Of a stretch of DNA of 17,148 nt, positions 1-8,421 are shown piece after piece. This stretch comes from an uncultured Sphingomonadales bacterium (GTDB lineage Bacteria > Pseudomonadota > Alphaproteobacteria > Sphingomonadales > Sphingomonadaceae), in the NCBI GenBank assembly GCA_903893935.1, contig CAITOD010000048.1, positions 1 through 17,148 on the forward strand, given 5' to 3'. Both the position numbers and the translations under genes were made by a program. The notes under the pieces were generated by a model, which did no database searches, was not told where the DNA came from, and was given only the letters and a program-made list of their open reading frames with translations. How positions within the stretch are numbered: the first letter of the stretch is position 1; each line of letters begins with the position of its first letter.

Positions 1-1523
<1,523 letters not shown>

Positions 1524-1555
1524 GCCTCTCGCCTGCCTTTCGCTTTGTAAGGGGA

Positions 1556-1583
1556 AGATTAGCCCTGCGGCCTTGAGTGTCAA
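1556..1583 (-). promoter_or_regulatory. Candidate bchF promoter (TTGACA-N16-TAATCT)
   Basis: On the minus strand a perfect sigma-70 -35 hexamer TTGACA (1583-1578) is followed after 16 bases by TAATCT (1561-1556), placing transcription start about 25-30 bases before the bchF ATG. The -35 element lies inside a PpsR-type box, the usual geometry for repression by PpsR/CrtJ. The position is inferred from sequence only. Confidence 0.5.
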
Positions 1584-1611
1584 CAAAATTTGACGTCCAA
1601 AAAAGATGACA
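1578..1611. promoter_or_regulatory. Two PpsR/CrtJ-type boxes forming one large dyad
   Basis: The known PpsR/CrtJ site is TGT-N12-ACA. Here two near-matches share their inner half-sites: TGT-N12-ACG at 1578-1595 and CGT-N12-ACA at 1594-1611. The whole is a 34-base dyad bounded by TGTCA and TGACA and centred on ACGT at 1593-1596. It lies in the divergent region between bchF and ppaA and covers the putative bchF -35. Box spacing and location are seen directly; PpsR binding is inferred. Confidence 0.6.
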
Positions 1612-1759
1612 CTCTTGGCGGTGCGCGCGCGATGTTTGTTGCCAGTTCGAATGAACAGGCATACGTTGCGAGTCGTTGTGCAAAAAATCATGGTCAGCGG
1701 GTCAAGCCGGGGATCAGCACTCCAGACGAATTATGTCGGTCAGGCGGGGAGAGCCGGGG

Positions 1760-2674
1760 ATGGCATCGATGAACCGATTTGAGGGACATGCGTCGACTGA
1801 CGATAGGCATATCGCCGACGATTGCCTGGCCGGGCGCGGATTTGCGCCCGACCGATTAAGCCTCGCGGCATTTCGGGTGCATATTGACGCGGACTATGCG
1901 CGATCGCTTTCCGCGCTGATCGAAACCGAAATCATTCCGCGTATGATGGTAGCCCACGCGACCGAGCCTGTCGCATCGGCGCCGCTTGAATGCGTGGCCG
2001 TGATCGGCGCCGACGAGATCAGGGCGTTCGCGCCGCTTGTCATGCAAGTCGAAGCCGATGCGCTGCTGGGCCATGTTGAATCGATTCTTTCGCGCGGGGT
2101 GCCGTTCGAAACGGTGCTGGTCGATCTGCTCGCGCCGACCGCGCGACTGCTGGGCGAATTCTGGGAAGACGATCGCTGCGATTTCGTCGACGTAACGATG
2201 GGTTTGTGGCGCCTGCAGGAAATCGTCCACGAGATCTCGGGGCGCCGCGGCACTGCGCGGTCTGGTGCCGACGGTGGCCATCGCGCGCTGTTTGCGTCGA
2301 TGCCCGGCGATCAGCACAGCTTCGGCACGATCATGATCGACGAGATTTTCCGCAGCGAGGGCTGGCAGACCGACCGGTTGTGCGAGGCGCAAACCACCGA
2401 ACTGCTCGAACGGATCGAGCGTGACTGGTTCGACATAATCGGATTGACCGTCAGTTGTGACTCCCATATGGGCGGCGTGCCCGAAATCATCGCCGCCATG
2501 CGCAGCGTGTCGAAGAATCCCTTGGTTTGTGTGATGGTTGGGGGAAGAATTTTCAGCGCGGACCCTGATCTGGCGATGCGTGTCGGTGCCGATGGCACTG
2601 CCCGCGATGCCAAGTCTGCGCCGCATGTTGCAAGCGAGCTTCTACGCGAACGGGTTGCCGCGCCGTATAGTTGA
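1760..2674 (+). CDS. ppaA: PpaA/AerR-type B12-binding photosynthesis regulator
   Basis: PpaA/AerR proteins antagonise the repressor PpsR/CrtJ and bind cobalamin as a light-responsive cofactor. The 304-residue protein has a helical first half with LLGEFWEDDRCDF (131-142, Trp135) and VTMGLWRLQ, resembling the domain that caps B12 in CarH/LitR-like sensors. The second half carries the canonical B12-binding loop DxHxxG as DQHSFG (184-189, His186), then IGLTVSCDSHMGG and CVMVGGRIF (GG 261-262), as in B12-binding Rossmann domains. The start ATG 1760 is preferred over ATG 1733 because GGGGAGAG (1746-1753) sits six bases upstream; ATG 1769 is a weaker alternative. It is followed by ppsR after 27 bases, the standard pairing of these two regulators. 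The symbol aerR could equally be used. Confidence 0.92.
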   Translation: MASMNRFEGHASTDDRHIADDCLAGRGFAPDRLSLAAFRVHIDADYARSLSALIETEIIPRMMVAHATEPVASAPLECVAVIGADEIRAFAPLVMQVEADALLGHVESILSRGVPFETVLVDLLAPTARLLGEFWEDDRCDFVDVTMGLWRLQEIVHEISGRRGTARSGADGGHRALFASMPGDQHSFGTIMIDEIFRSEGWQTDRLCEAQTTELLERIERDWFDIIGLTVSCDSHMGGVPEIIAAMRSVSKNPLVCVMVGGRIFSADPDLAMRVGADGTARDAKSAPHVASELLRERVAAPYS

Positions 2675-2701
2675 TCCCTGTTTGGAGCGCCTCGTTCATC
2701 G

Positions 2702-4132
2702 ATGAGCCAGCGTATCGCCCAGTCCCGGAACACGGTGTTCACGGCTCCCGATGCACTGCCGGGGCAGCTTTCCGCGCAAGCGGCGGCCACTTTGCTCGCC
2801 GCAGTGGGCGATGTGACGTTCATTTTAAGCCATGACGGCATCATTCTTGATGTCGCGGTGTCGCAGGGCGATCTTGCCAACCACGGCTTTTCCGACTGGG
2901 TCGGGGAATCGTGGATCGATACGATGACGGCCGAAAGCCATGGCAAAGCGGTCGAAATGCTCGAGGCTGCCAAAGGCGCCACGCCGCCGCGTTGGCGCCA
3001 GGTCAACCATCCTGCAGCTGGCGGCGATGTGCCTGTGCGCTACCTTGTGATGGCGCTGGGCGATTGCGAGCGGCTGGTCGCGATCGGTCGCGACATGCGC
3101 ACCGCCGCCGCGATGCAGCAACGCCTGCTCCAGACCCAGCAGTCGCTCGAACGCGATTACATCCGCTTGCGCCAGGCAGAGACGCGCTATCGCATCCTGT
3201 TCGACATGGCATCCGAACCGGTGCTGATCGTCGATGGCCAGACCCGCCGCATCCGCGAAGCCAACCCGGCGGCGCATCGCCTGCTCGAAGCGCGCGAAGG
3301 TGCATTGGTCGGCAATCTGGCGAGCGGCATTGTCGCACCCGATCAGCGCGATGATCTGATCGCCTATTTCGGCGCGGCCGAAGCCGCCGACGATCTCGAT
3401 CCGCTGGTGCTGCGCCTGGCCGATCACCGTGGCGAAGCCCGATTTTCGGCGCGGCTGTTCCGGCAATCGCGCACGCCGATGCTGATCGTGCGGATCGAAC
3501 CGGTCGTGGCGGGCGCCGGCGAGCGCCGGTTCGATGCCACACTCGGCGATGTGGTCGAACGCATGCCCGATGCTTTCGTGTTGGCCGACCGCGATCTCAA
3601 AGTCATGGTCGCCAACGCCGCTTTCGTCGAACTGGCGGAAATGCCTTCGACCGATCGCGTGATCGGCGTGCGGCTGAGCGCGTGGCTGGGCCGCCCGGGG
3701 CGCGATCTCGATCTGATTATCGCCCAGTTGCGCGAACACGGCTCGGTGCGCAATGTCGCGACGATCATGCGCGGTTCGGCCGGCGCGCAGGACGATATCG
3801 AAATCTCGGGCGTGATCGCCGCGATGGATGGCAAGGATTGCTATGGCTTCACCATCCGCAATGTCGGGCGGCGGTTGCGCGATGCAGCGCTCGCGGCGCG
3901 CGACACGCCGCGCTCGGTCGACCAGCTGACCGAACTGGTCGGCCGCATGTCGCTCAAGGAAATCGTGCGCGAAAGCACCGACATGATCGAGCGGCTGTGC
4001 ATCGAGGCGGCACTCGCCTATACTTCGGACAACCGCGCTTCGGCGGCGGAAATTCTCGGGGTCAGCCGCCAGAGCCTCTATTCCAAGCTGCACCGGCACG
4101 GGCTCGCCAGCCCGGCCTCGGGCGAACGGTGA
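2702..4132 (+). CDS. ppsR: PpsR/CrtJ transcriptional repressor of photosynthesis genes
   Basis: This 476-residue protein has the PpsR layout: an N-terminal PAS-like domain (about 25-130), a linker helix (QQRLLQTQQSLERDYIRLRQAETRYRIL, split around 139-166), PAS1 (about 165-265), PAS2 (about 280-390) and a C-terminal Fis-type helix-turn-helix (about 420-467, with AAEILGVSRQSLYSKLHRHGL). PpsR binds TGT-N12-ACA sites and represses bch, crt and puc/puf genes in response to redox, with PpaA as antagonist. Cys433 in the DNA-binding domain matches the redox cysteine known at this place (Cys424 in Rhodobacter sphaeroides). There is no cysteine near residue 260, where the partner cysteine should lie; the only others are Cys122 and Cys380. 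The ATG at 2702 has GGAG about 14 bases upstream, a long spacing, so the start is a little uncertain. PpsR boxes around bchF and bchG suggest control of its own neighbourhood. Confidence 0.94.
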   Translation: MSQRIAQSRNTVFTAPDALPGQLSAQAAATLLAAVGDVTFILSHDGIILDVAVSQGDLANHGFSDWVGESWIDTMTAESHGKAVEMLEAAKGATPPRWRQVNHPAAGGDVPVRYLVMALGDCERLVAIGRDMRTAAAMQQRLLQTQQSLERDYIRLRQAETRYRILFDMASEPVLIVDGQTRRIREANPAAHRLLEAREGALVGNLASGIVAPDQRDDLIAYFGAAEAADDLDPLVLRLADHRGEARFSARLFRQSRTPMLIVRIEPVVAGAGERRFDATLGDVVERMPDAFVLADRDLKVMVANAAFVELAEMPSTDRVIGVRLSAWLGRPGRDLDLIIAQLREHGSVRNVATIMRGSAGAQDDIEISGVIAAMDGKDCYGFTIRNVGRRLRDAALAARDTPRSVDQLTELVGRMSLKEIVRESTDMIERLCIEAALAYTSDNRASAAEILGVSRQSLYSKLHRHGLASPASGER

Positions 4133-4168
4133 CCGCAACGGCGCTGTGCCTGCGTGGCACCGCGCGAG

Positions 4169-4186
4169 TGTAAATTCGATTTGACG
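4169..4186. promoter_or_regulatory. PpsR-type box before bchG
   Basis: TGT (4169-4171), 12 bases, ACG (4184-4186): one base from the PpsR/CrtJ consensus TGT-N12-ACA. It lies in the 83-base gap between ppsR and bchG. Its reverse complement begins CGTCAAAT, like one of the boxes before bchF. Its end overlaps the putative bchG -35 hexamer. Confidence 0.6.
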
Positions 4187-4209
4187 CATGGGGGTGTCAG
4201 GCATAGCTT
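4181..4209 (+). promoter_or_regulatory. Candidate bchG operon promoter (TTGACG-N17-TAGCTT)
   Basis: TTGACG at 4181-4186 is followed after 17 bases by TAGCTT at 4204-4209, only six bases before the bchG ATG at 4216. The -35 match is good and the -10 poor. If used as read, the transcript would be almost leaderless for bchG. The PpsR-type box overlaps the -35. I infer that the bchG-bch2-bchP-tspO block has its own PpsR-controlled promoter in addition to read-through from ppsR. Confidence 0.35.
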
Positions 4210-4215
4210 TCCCCC

Positions 4216-5124
4216 ATGGCTTATACCGGCGTCTCCAGACTCGCTGTACCCTGCCCCGCGCCGCGCGATGTGCTCGAACTGCTCAAGCCGGTCACGTGGT
4301 TCCCGCCGATGTGGGCTTTCCTGTGCGGGGTGGTGTCGTCGGGCGTGCCGCTGGCGCACCGCTGGCCGCTGCTGATCGTCGGTGTCGTGCTGACCGGGCC
4401 GCTGGTGTGCGGCACCAGCCAGGCGGTCAACGATTGGTTCGATCGCCATGTCGATGCGATCAACGAGCCGAACCGGCCAATCCCTTCGGGCCGCATTGCC
4501 GGGCGCTGGGGCCTGTGGATCGCGATGACCGGCACCGTGCTCTCATTGCTGGTCGCGGGCGTGGCGGGTCCGTGGGTGTTCGGCGCGACGTGTCTCGGTC
4601 TTGCCTGCGCGTGGGGTTACAGCGCGCCGCCGTTCCGGTTCAAAACCAGCGGCATCCGCGGCCCGGCGGTGGTTGCGCTGACGTATGAAGGGCTGACCTG
4701 GTTTACCGGTGCAAGCGTGATGGCGGGCGCGCTGCCGCCGGCGCATGTGCTGATCGTGCTCGCGCTTTACAGTCTTGGCGCGCACGGCATCATGACGCTC
4801 AACGATTTCAAGGCGGTCGAGGGCGACCGCGCCACCGGCCTGCGCTCGTTGCCGGTGGTCCTGGGGGTTGACCGCGCGGCGCGGCTTGCCTGCGTGGTGA
4901 TGGCGCTGCCGCAATTCGTGGTCTTGGCGCTGCTGGTGGCGTGGGGGCATCATCTGGTCGCCGATGTGGTCGCGCTGCTGGTGGCCGGTCAATTGCTGCT
5001 GATGCGCCGGCTGCTGCGCGATCCGCGCGCGCATGCGCCATGGTACAATGCGACGGGCACGACGCTTTATGTGTTCGGCATGCTGGCCTCGGCGTGCGGG
5101 CTCGGCGGAGTGGCCGGGCTGTGA
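4216..5124 (+). CDS. bchG: Bacteriochlorophyll synthase (geranylgeranyl transferase)
   Basis: BchG esterifies bacteriochlorophyllide a with geranylgeranyl (or phytyl) diphosphate in the inner membrane. The 302-residue protein is a UbiA-superfamily prenyltransferase with two aspartate-rich motifs: NDWFDRHVDAINEPNRPIPS (72-91) and NDFKAVEGDR (196-205). It also has the chlorophyll-synthase hallmarks LKPVTWFPPMWAFLCG near the N-terminus and WGYSAPPFRFK (133-143). Seven to nine hydrophobic helices are evident and the length is typical. Its stop overlaps the GTG start of the next gene (GTGA), indicating coupled translation. A PpsR-type box and possible promoter lie directly upstream. The identification is secure; chlorophyll synthase ChlG is excluded by context with ppsR, bchF and bch2. 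Confidence 0.95.
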   Translation: MAYTGVSRLAVPCPAPRDVLELLKPVTWFPPMWAFLCGVVSSGVPLAHRWPLLIVGVVLTGPLVCGTSQAVNDWFDRHVDAINEPNRPIPSGRIAGRWGLWIAMTGTVLSLLVAGVAGPWVFGATCLGLACAWGYSAPPFRFKTSGIRGPAVVALTYEGLTWFTGASVMAGALPPAHVLIVLALYSLGAHGIMTLNDFKAVEGDRATGLRSLPVVLGVDRAARLACVVMALPQFVVLALLVAWGHHLVADVVALLVAGQLLLMRRLLRDPRAHAPWYNATGTTLYVFGMLASACGLGGVAGL

Positions 5125-6428
5125 GCGCGCAACCGCTGGGATGGCTCGGGATTGTCCGGCTCGGGCTGGTGCAATCGGCGATCGGTGCGATCGTGATGCT
5201 GGCAACGTCGCTGCTCAACCGTGTGATGGTGGTCGAATATGCGCTGCCCGCCGCTTTGCCCGCCGGGCTGGTGGCATGGCATTATGCGGTGCAGCTGACG
5301 CGCCCGGTGTGGGGCCACGGCTCGGACCGCGGGCAGCGGCGCACGCCGTGGATCGTCCTCGGCATGGCCACGCTCGCGCTCGGCGTGATCGCGGCGGTTG
5401 CGGCGGTGGGCCTGCTTGCCGCGCGCTCGGGCTGGGGCCTGCCGCTGGCGATTGCGGCGTTCTCGATGATCGGCGGCGGGGTCGGTGCGGCGGGCACCTC
5501 GCTGCTGGCACTTCTGGCGACGCGCGTGGCACCCGCGCGCCGCGCGGCGGCGGCCTCGCTGACCTGGATCATGATGATTACCGGGATCGTGGTGACCGCG
5601 GGCGTGGCGGGCGCGCTGATCGATCCTTATTCGCTTCCCCGGCTGGCCAAAGTCGTCAGCGGCGTGGCCGGCGCGGCGTTCCTGATCGCCATGCTCGGCG
5701 TATGGGGGATCGAAGGGCGTCCGGCCATCGCTGCACCGGCGCCCGATCGCGCCGACCGCCCCGATTTCCTTGCAGCATTGCGCGCGATGATGGCCCAGAC
5801 CGATGCCCGCCGGTTCACGCTGTTCATCTTCCTGTCGATGTTTGCCTATTCGATGCAGGAATTGATTCTCGAACCGTTCGCCGGCCTGCTGTTCGGCTTT
5901 ACCCCCGGGCAATCGACCAAGCTCGCGGGCGTGCTCCATGCGGGCGTGCTCGCCGGGATGGTCGTCGTCGGAGTGGGCGGCAGCGTAGTCGCGCGGCGCA
6001 CGCCCGAAGCGATGCGGCTGTGCATCGTCGGCGGTTGCACGGGCTCGGCGCTCGCGCTGGTCGGGCTGGTTCTGGCCGCGCGCGTGGGGCCGGGCTGGCC
6101 GCTTGCAGCAAATGTTGCCATGCTGGGGCTGGGCAACGGGGTGTTTGCCGTGGCCGCGATCGGCGCGATGATGGGGCTCGCCGGCGCCGATGGCGGCCAG
6201 CGCGAAGGCATGCGCATGGGCGTGTGGGGCGCCGCGCAAGCGATCGCGTTTGCGCTCGGCGGGCTCACCGGCGCAGTCGGGCTTGATCTCGGGCGCGCGC
6301 TGATCGGCTCGACCGCGCAGACGTTCATGATCGTGTTCGGCGTGCAGGCGGGGATGTTCCTGCTCGCCGCCTCGCTTGCGCTTCACGGCACATCGGCGCG
6401 CGCCGCCTCGCGCGCCTCGATCGCATGA
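5121..6428 (+). CDS. PucC/LhaA-family BCD transporter (Bch2/ORF428 type)
   Basis: This is a 435-residue, roughly 12-helix membrane protein of the BCD (bacteriochlorophyll delivery) branch of the major facilitator superfamily. The family includes PucC, LhaA and the ORF428/Bch2 protein that lies between bchG and bchP in most proteobacterial clusters. It opens with LGWLGIVRLGLVQSAIGAIV and LNRVMVVEYALPAALPAGLV, then WGHGSDRGQRRTPWI (the family version of the MFS cytoplasmic loop motif) and EPFAGLLFGFTPGQSTKLAG. A role in delivering pigment to light-harvesting or reaction-centre complexes is inferred from the family; no reaction is established. The start is GTG 5121, overlapping the bchG stop, with GGAG (5107-5110) ten bases upstream. 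An upstream ATG would run far into bchG. Its stop overlaps the bchP ATG. It is sometimes annotated bchP2 or bch2. Confidence 0.9.
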   Translation: MSAQPLGWLGIVRLGLVQSAIGAIVMLATSLLNRVMVVEYALPAALPAGLVAWHYAVQLTRPVWGHGSDRGQRRTPWIVLGMATLALGVIAAVAAVGLLAARSGWGLPLAIAAFSMIGGGVGAAGTSLLALLATRVAPARRAAAASLTWIMMITGIVVTAGVAGALIDPYSLPRLAKVVSGVAGAAFLIAMLGVWGIEGRPAIAAPAPDRADRPDFLAALRAMMAQTDARRFTLFIFLSMFAYSMQELILEPFAGLLFGFTPGQSTKLAGVLHAGVLAGMVVVGVGGSVVARRTPEAMRLCIVGGCTGSALALVGLVLAARVGPGWPLAANVAMLGLGNGVFAVAAIGAMMGLAGADGGQREGMRMGVWGAAQAIAFALGGLTGAVGLDLGRALIGSTAQTFMIVFGVQAGMFLLAASLALHGTSARAASRASIA

Positions 6429-7627
6429 GCGGTGCCTACGATTGTGTGGTGGTGGGCGGCGGGCCGGCCGGCGCCACCGCGGCGACCGATCTCGCGCGCG
6501 CCGGGCACCGCGTGCTGCTGCTCGACCGCGCCGGGCGGATCAAGCCGTGCGGCGGCGCCATCCCGCCACGGCTGATCCGCGACTTTGCGATCCCCGATCA
6601 CCTGATCGTCGGCCGGGTGACCGCCGCGCGCATGATCGGGCCGTCGGACAACGCGGTCGACATGCCGGTCGATCGCCATGGCGGCCGGGGCTTTGTCGGC
6701 ATGGTCGATCGCGACACTTTCGACGAATGGCTGCGCGAGCGCGCCGCGAGCCTGGGCGCGGAGCGGCGCACCGGCCGGTTCGACCGGATCGAACGCGACG
6801 CCGCCGGCGGGGCCATTGTGGTCTATACCGCGCTTGACGATCACACCGAACATCGCGTTGCCGCGCGCTGCGTGATCGGCGCGGATGGCGCGCGCTCGCA
6901 AGTTGCGCGCGCCACGTTTGCCGATGCCGAACGCATGCCTTGCGTGTTTGCCTATCACGAGATCATCCGTTCGCCGGCACCCGGCGCGGCCGGTTTTGAC
7001 CGGCGCCGGTGCGACGTGTTCTATCAGGCGGCGCTGTCGCCCGATTTTTACGCCTGGGTGTTTCCGCATGGCGATACCGCGAGTGTCGGCGTGGGCAGCG
7101 CGCAAAAGGGCTTTGGCTTGCGCGGCGCGGTCGGCCGCTTGCGCGCGCGCGAGGGCCTCGGCGCGTGCGAGACGATCCGCCGCGAAGGCGCGCCGATCCC
7201 GCTGCGCCCGTTGCGCAAGTGGGACAACGGCCGCGACGTGCTGGTCACCGGGGATGCCGCAGGCGTGGTCGCACCCGCTTCGGGCGAAGGTATCTATTAC
7301 GCGATGGTCGCGGGGCAGGAAGCCGCGCGCGCGGTATCGGCGTGCCTCGTCACCGGCAACCCCCGCGCGCTGCGCCAGGCCCGTCGCCGCTTCATGCGCG
7401 CGCACGGCCAGGTGTTCTGGGTGCTTGGAATCATGCAACATTTTTGGTATCGCAACGACCGGCGGCGCGAACGCTTTGTCACGATGTGCGAGGATCGCGA
7501 CGTGCAGACCATGATCTGGCCGGCCTATATGAACAAGCGCCTCGTCTACGCCCATCCGCTGGCCTATTTGCGCATTTTCATCAAGGATATGCGCCATCTG
7601 TTGCAGACCGCAGGTGCCGTCCGGTGA
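6425..7627 (+). CDS. bchP: Geranylgeranyl bacteriochlorophyll reductase
   Basis: BchP reduces three double bonds of the geranylgeranyl tail to give phytylated bacteriochlorophyll a. The 400-residue protein is a FAD-dependent reductase with the N-terminal Rossmann motif VVVGGGPAG (GGGPAG 11-16), KPCGGAIPPRLI typical of geranylgeranyl reductases, VIGADGARSQVAR, and the FAD-binding GDAAGVVAP (from 276) followed by SGEGIYYAMVAGQ. Length and domain order match the family. The C-terminal FWYRNDRRRERFVTMCEDRDVQTMIWPAYMNK region (split here as one long conserved stretch around 340-370) is characteristic of BchP rather than archaeal relatives. The ATG overlaps the stop of the upstream transporter (ATGA) and its own stop overlaps the GTG start of tspO (GTGA), so expression is coupled within the bchG block. 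Confidence 0.95.
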   Translation: MSGAYDCVVVGGGPAGATAATDLARAGHRVLLLDRAGRIKPCGGAIPPRLIRDFAIPDHLIVGRVTAARMIGPSDNAVDMPVDRHGGRGFVGMVDRDTFDEWLRERAASLGAERRTGRFDRIERDAAGGAIVVYTALDDHTEHRVAARCVIGADGARSQVARATFADAERMPCVFAYHEIIRSPAPGAAGFDRRRCDVFYQAALSPDFYAWVFPHGDTASVGVGSAQKGFGLRGAVGRLRAREGLGACETIRREGAPIPLRPLRKWDNGRDVLVTGDAAGVVAPASGEGIYYAMVAGQEAARAVSACLVTGNPRALRQARRRFMRAHGQVFWVLGIMQHFWYRNDRRRERFVTMCEDRDVQTMIWPAYMNKRLVYAHPLAYLRIFIKDMRHLLQTAGAVR

Positions 7628-8106
7628 ACCGCGTCTGGCTGTTTCCGATGATGATTGCGCTGGTCGCGGCCATGTTCGTCGCGGCAACCGGGGCGACCAT
7701 CGCCGAGATCGGGCCATGGTATCACAGCCTGATCAAACCGCGCTGGGCGCCGCCCGATCCGGCCTATGGCGTGGGCTGGATGGCGATCTATGCGATCAGC
7801 GCGATTGCCGCGGGCACCGGCTGGCTGGCCGCGCCGACCTGGCGCGAACGCGAGTGGCTGATCGGCCTGTTCGCACTCAACGGCTTTCTCAACCTGGCGT
7901 GGAGCATGCTGTTTTTTCAGCTCCACCGGCCCGACTGGGCAATGGTTGAGGCATTGGCGCTGTGGCTGTCGGTCGCCGCGCTGATCGTGATGATCTGGCG
8001 CCGCTCGATGACCGGGGCTGCGCTGCTGGTGCCCTATCTGCTGTGGGTCACGTTTGCGGGCTATCTCAACATGACGATCGTGCACCTGAACGGGCCGTTC
8101 CACTGA
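7624..8106 (+). CDS. tspO: TspO/MBR family tryptophan-rich sensory protein
   Basis: TspO (CrtK) is a five-helix membrane protein that binds tetrapyrroles such as protoporphyrin IX. In Rhodobacter sphaeroides it negatively modulates photosynthesis gene expression through effects on tetrapyrrole intermediates. This 160-residue copy has the family motifs WYHSLIKPRWAPPDPAYG (32-49), ALNGFLNLAWSMLFF (84-98, with conserved Asn and Trp) and PYLLWVTFAGYLN (137-149), plus an extra tryptophan-rich character throughout. The GTG start at 7624 overlaps the bchP stop. An upstream in-frame extension exists but has no family similarity and lies inside bchP. Placement in the bchG-bchP block fits a role in sensing or disposing of pigment precursors. 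Confidence 0.92.
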   Translation: MNRVWLFPMMIALVAAMFVAATGATIAEIGPWYHSLIKPRWAPPDPAYGVGWMAIYAISAIAAGTGWLAAPTWREREWLIGLFALNGFLNLAWSMLFFQLHRPDWAMVEALALWLSVAALIVMIWRRSMTGAALLVPYLLWVTFAGYLNMTIVHLNGPFH

Positions 8107-8387
8107 ACTTCCAAACGCCCCGCACCTTTGCCGCATGGCTCTACGCCAGCGGCCATGCCATCGACATTGTGCTGGCAGTGATCGGGCTCGAACTGTGCTG
8201 GCTGGTGGTGCGGGGGAAGTGGCCCCTGGCCAAGGCCTTGTTGTGCCTTGTCCCCGGCGCGCTGATGCTGCTCGCCTTGCGCGCGGCCTTGACCGGGCTC
8301 GACTGGCGCATGGTGGCACTGCCGCTCATGCTGTCGTTTCCGATCCACCTTGCCGATCTGGCGCAACGGGCGCGCCACATAAAGTAA
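8103..8387 (+). CDS. Small three-helix membrane protein, end of the bchG-tspO operon; probable CTG start
   Basis: I do not recognise this 94-residue protein. It has three clear hydrophobic segments (about 20-37, 43-60 and 69-85) and a basic tail (AQRARHIK), so it should be an integral inner-membrane protein. No ATG, and no GTG or TTG, occurs in frame between the tspO stop and the first helix; the first GTG (8169) would cut into helix one. The most economical start is CTG at 8103, which overlaps the tspO stop as CTGA, exactly mirroring the GTGA/ATGA/GTGA overlaps of the preceding genes. Codon use matches its neighbours and a strong hairpin follows its stop immediately, supporting a real terminal gene of the operon. 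Function is unknown; pigment synthesis or membrane assembly is only suggested by position. Confidence 0.7.
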   Translation: MNFQTPRTFAAWLYASGHAIDIVLAVIGLELCWLVVRGKWPLAKALLCLVPGALMLLALRAALTGLDWRMVALPLMLSFPIHLADLAQRARHIK

Positions 8388-8413
8388 CCCCCGGCGGTGG
8401 CGCCGCCGGGGGT
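8387..8413. terminator. Strong hairpin between convergent genes
   Basis: An 11-bp perfect stem (A plus CCCCCGGCGG at 8387-8397, paired with CCGCCGGGGG plus T at 8403-8413) with the five-base loop TGGCG. It begins at the last base of the stop codon of the 94-residue gene and ends eight bases before the stop of the cytochrome gene on the other strand. There is no long T-run, but the position fits a bidirectional terminator. Confidence 0.75.
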
Positions 8414-8421
8414 CATTTCAA

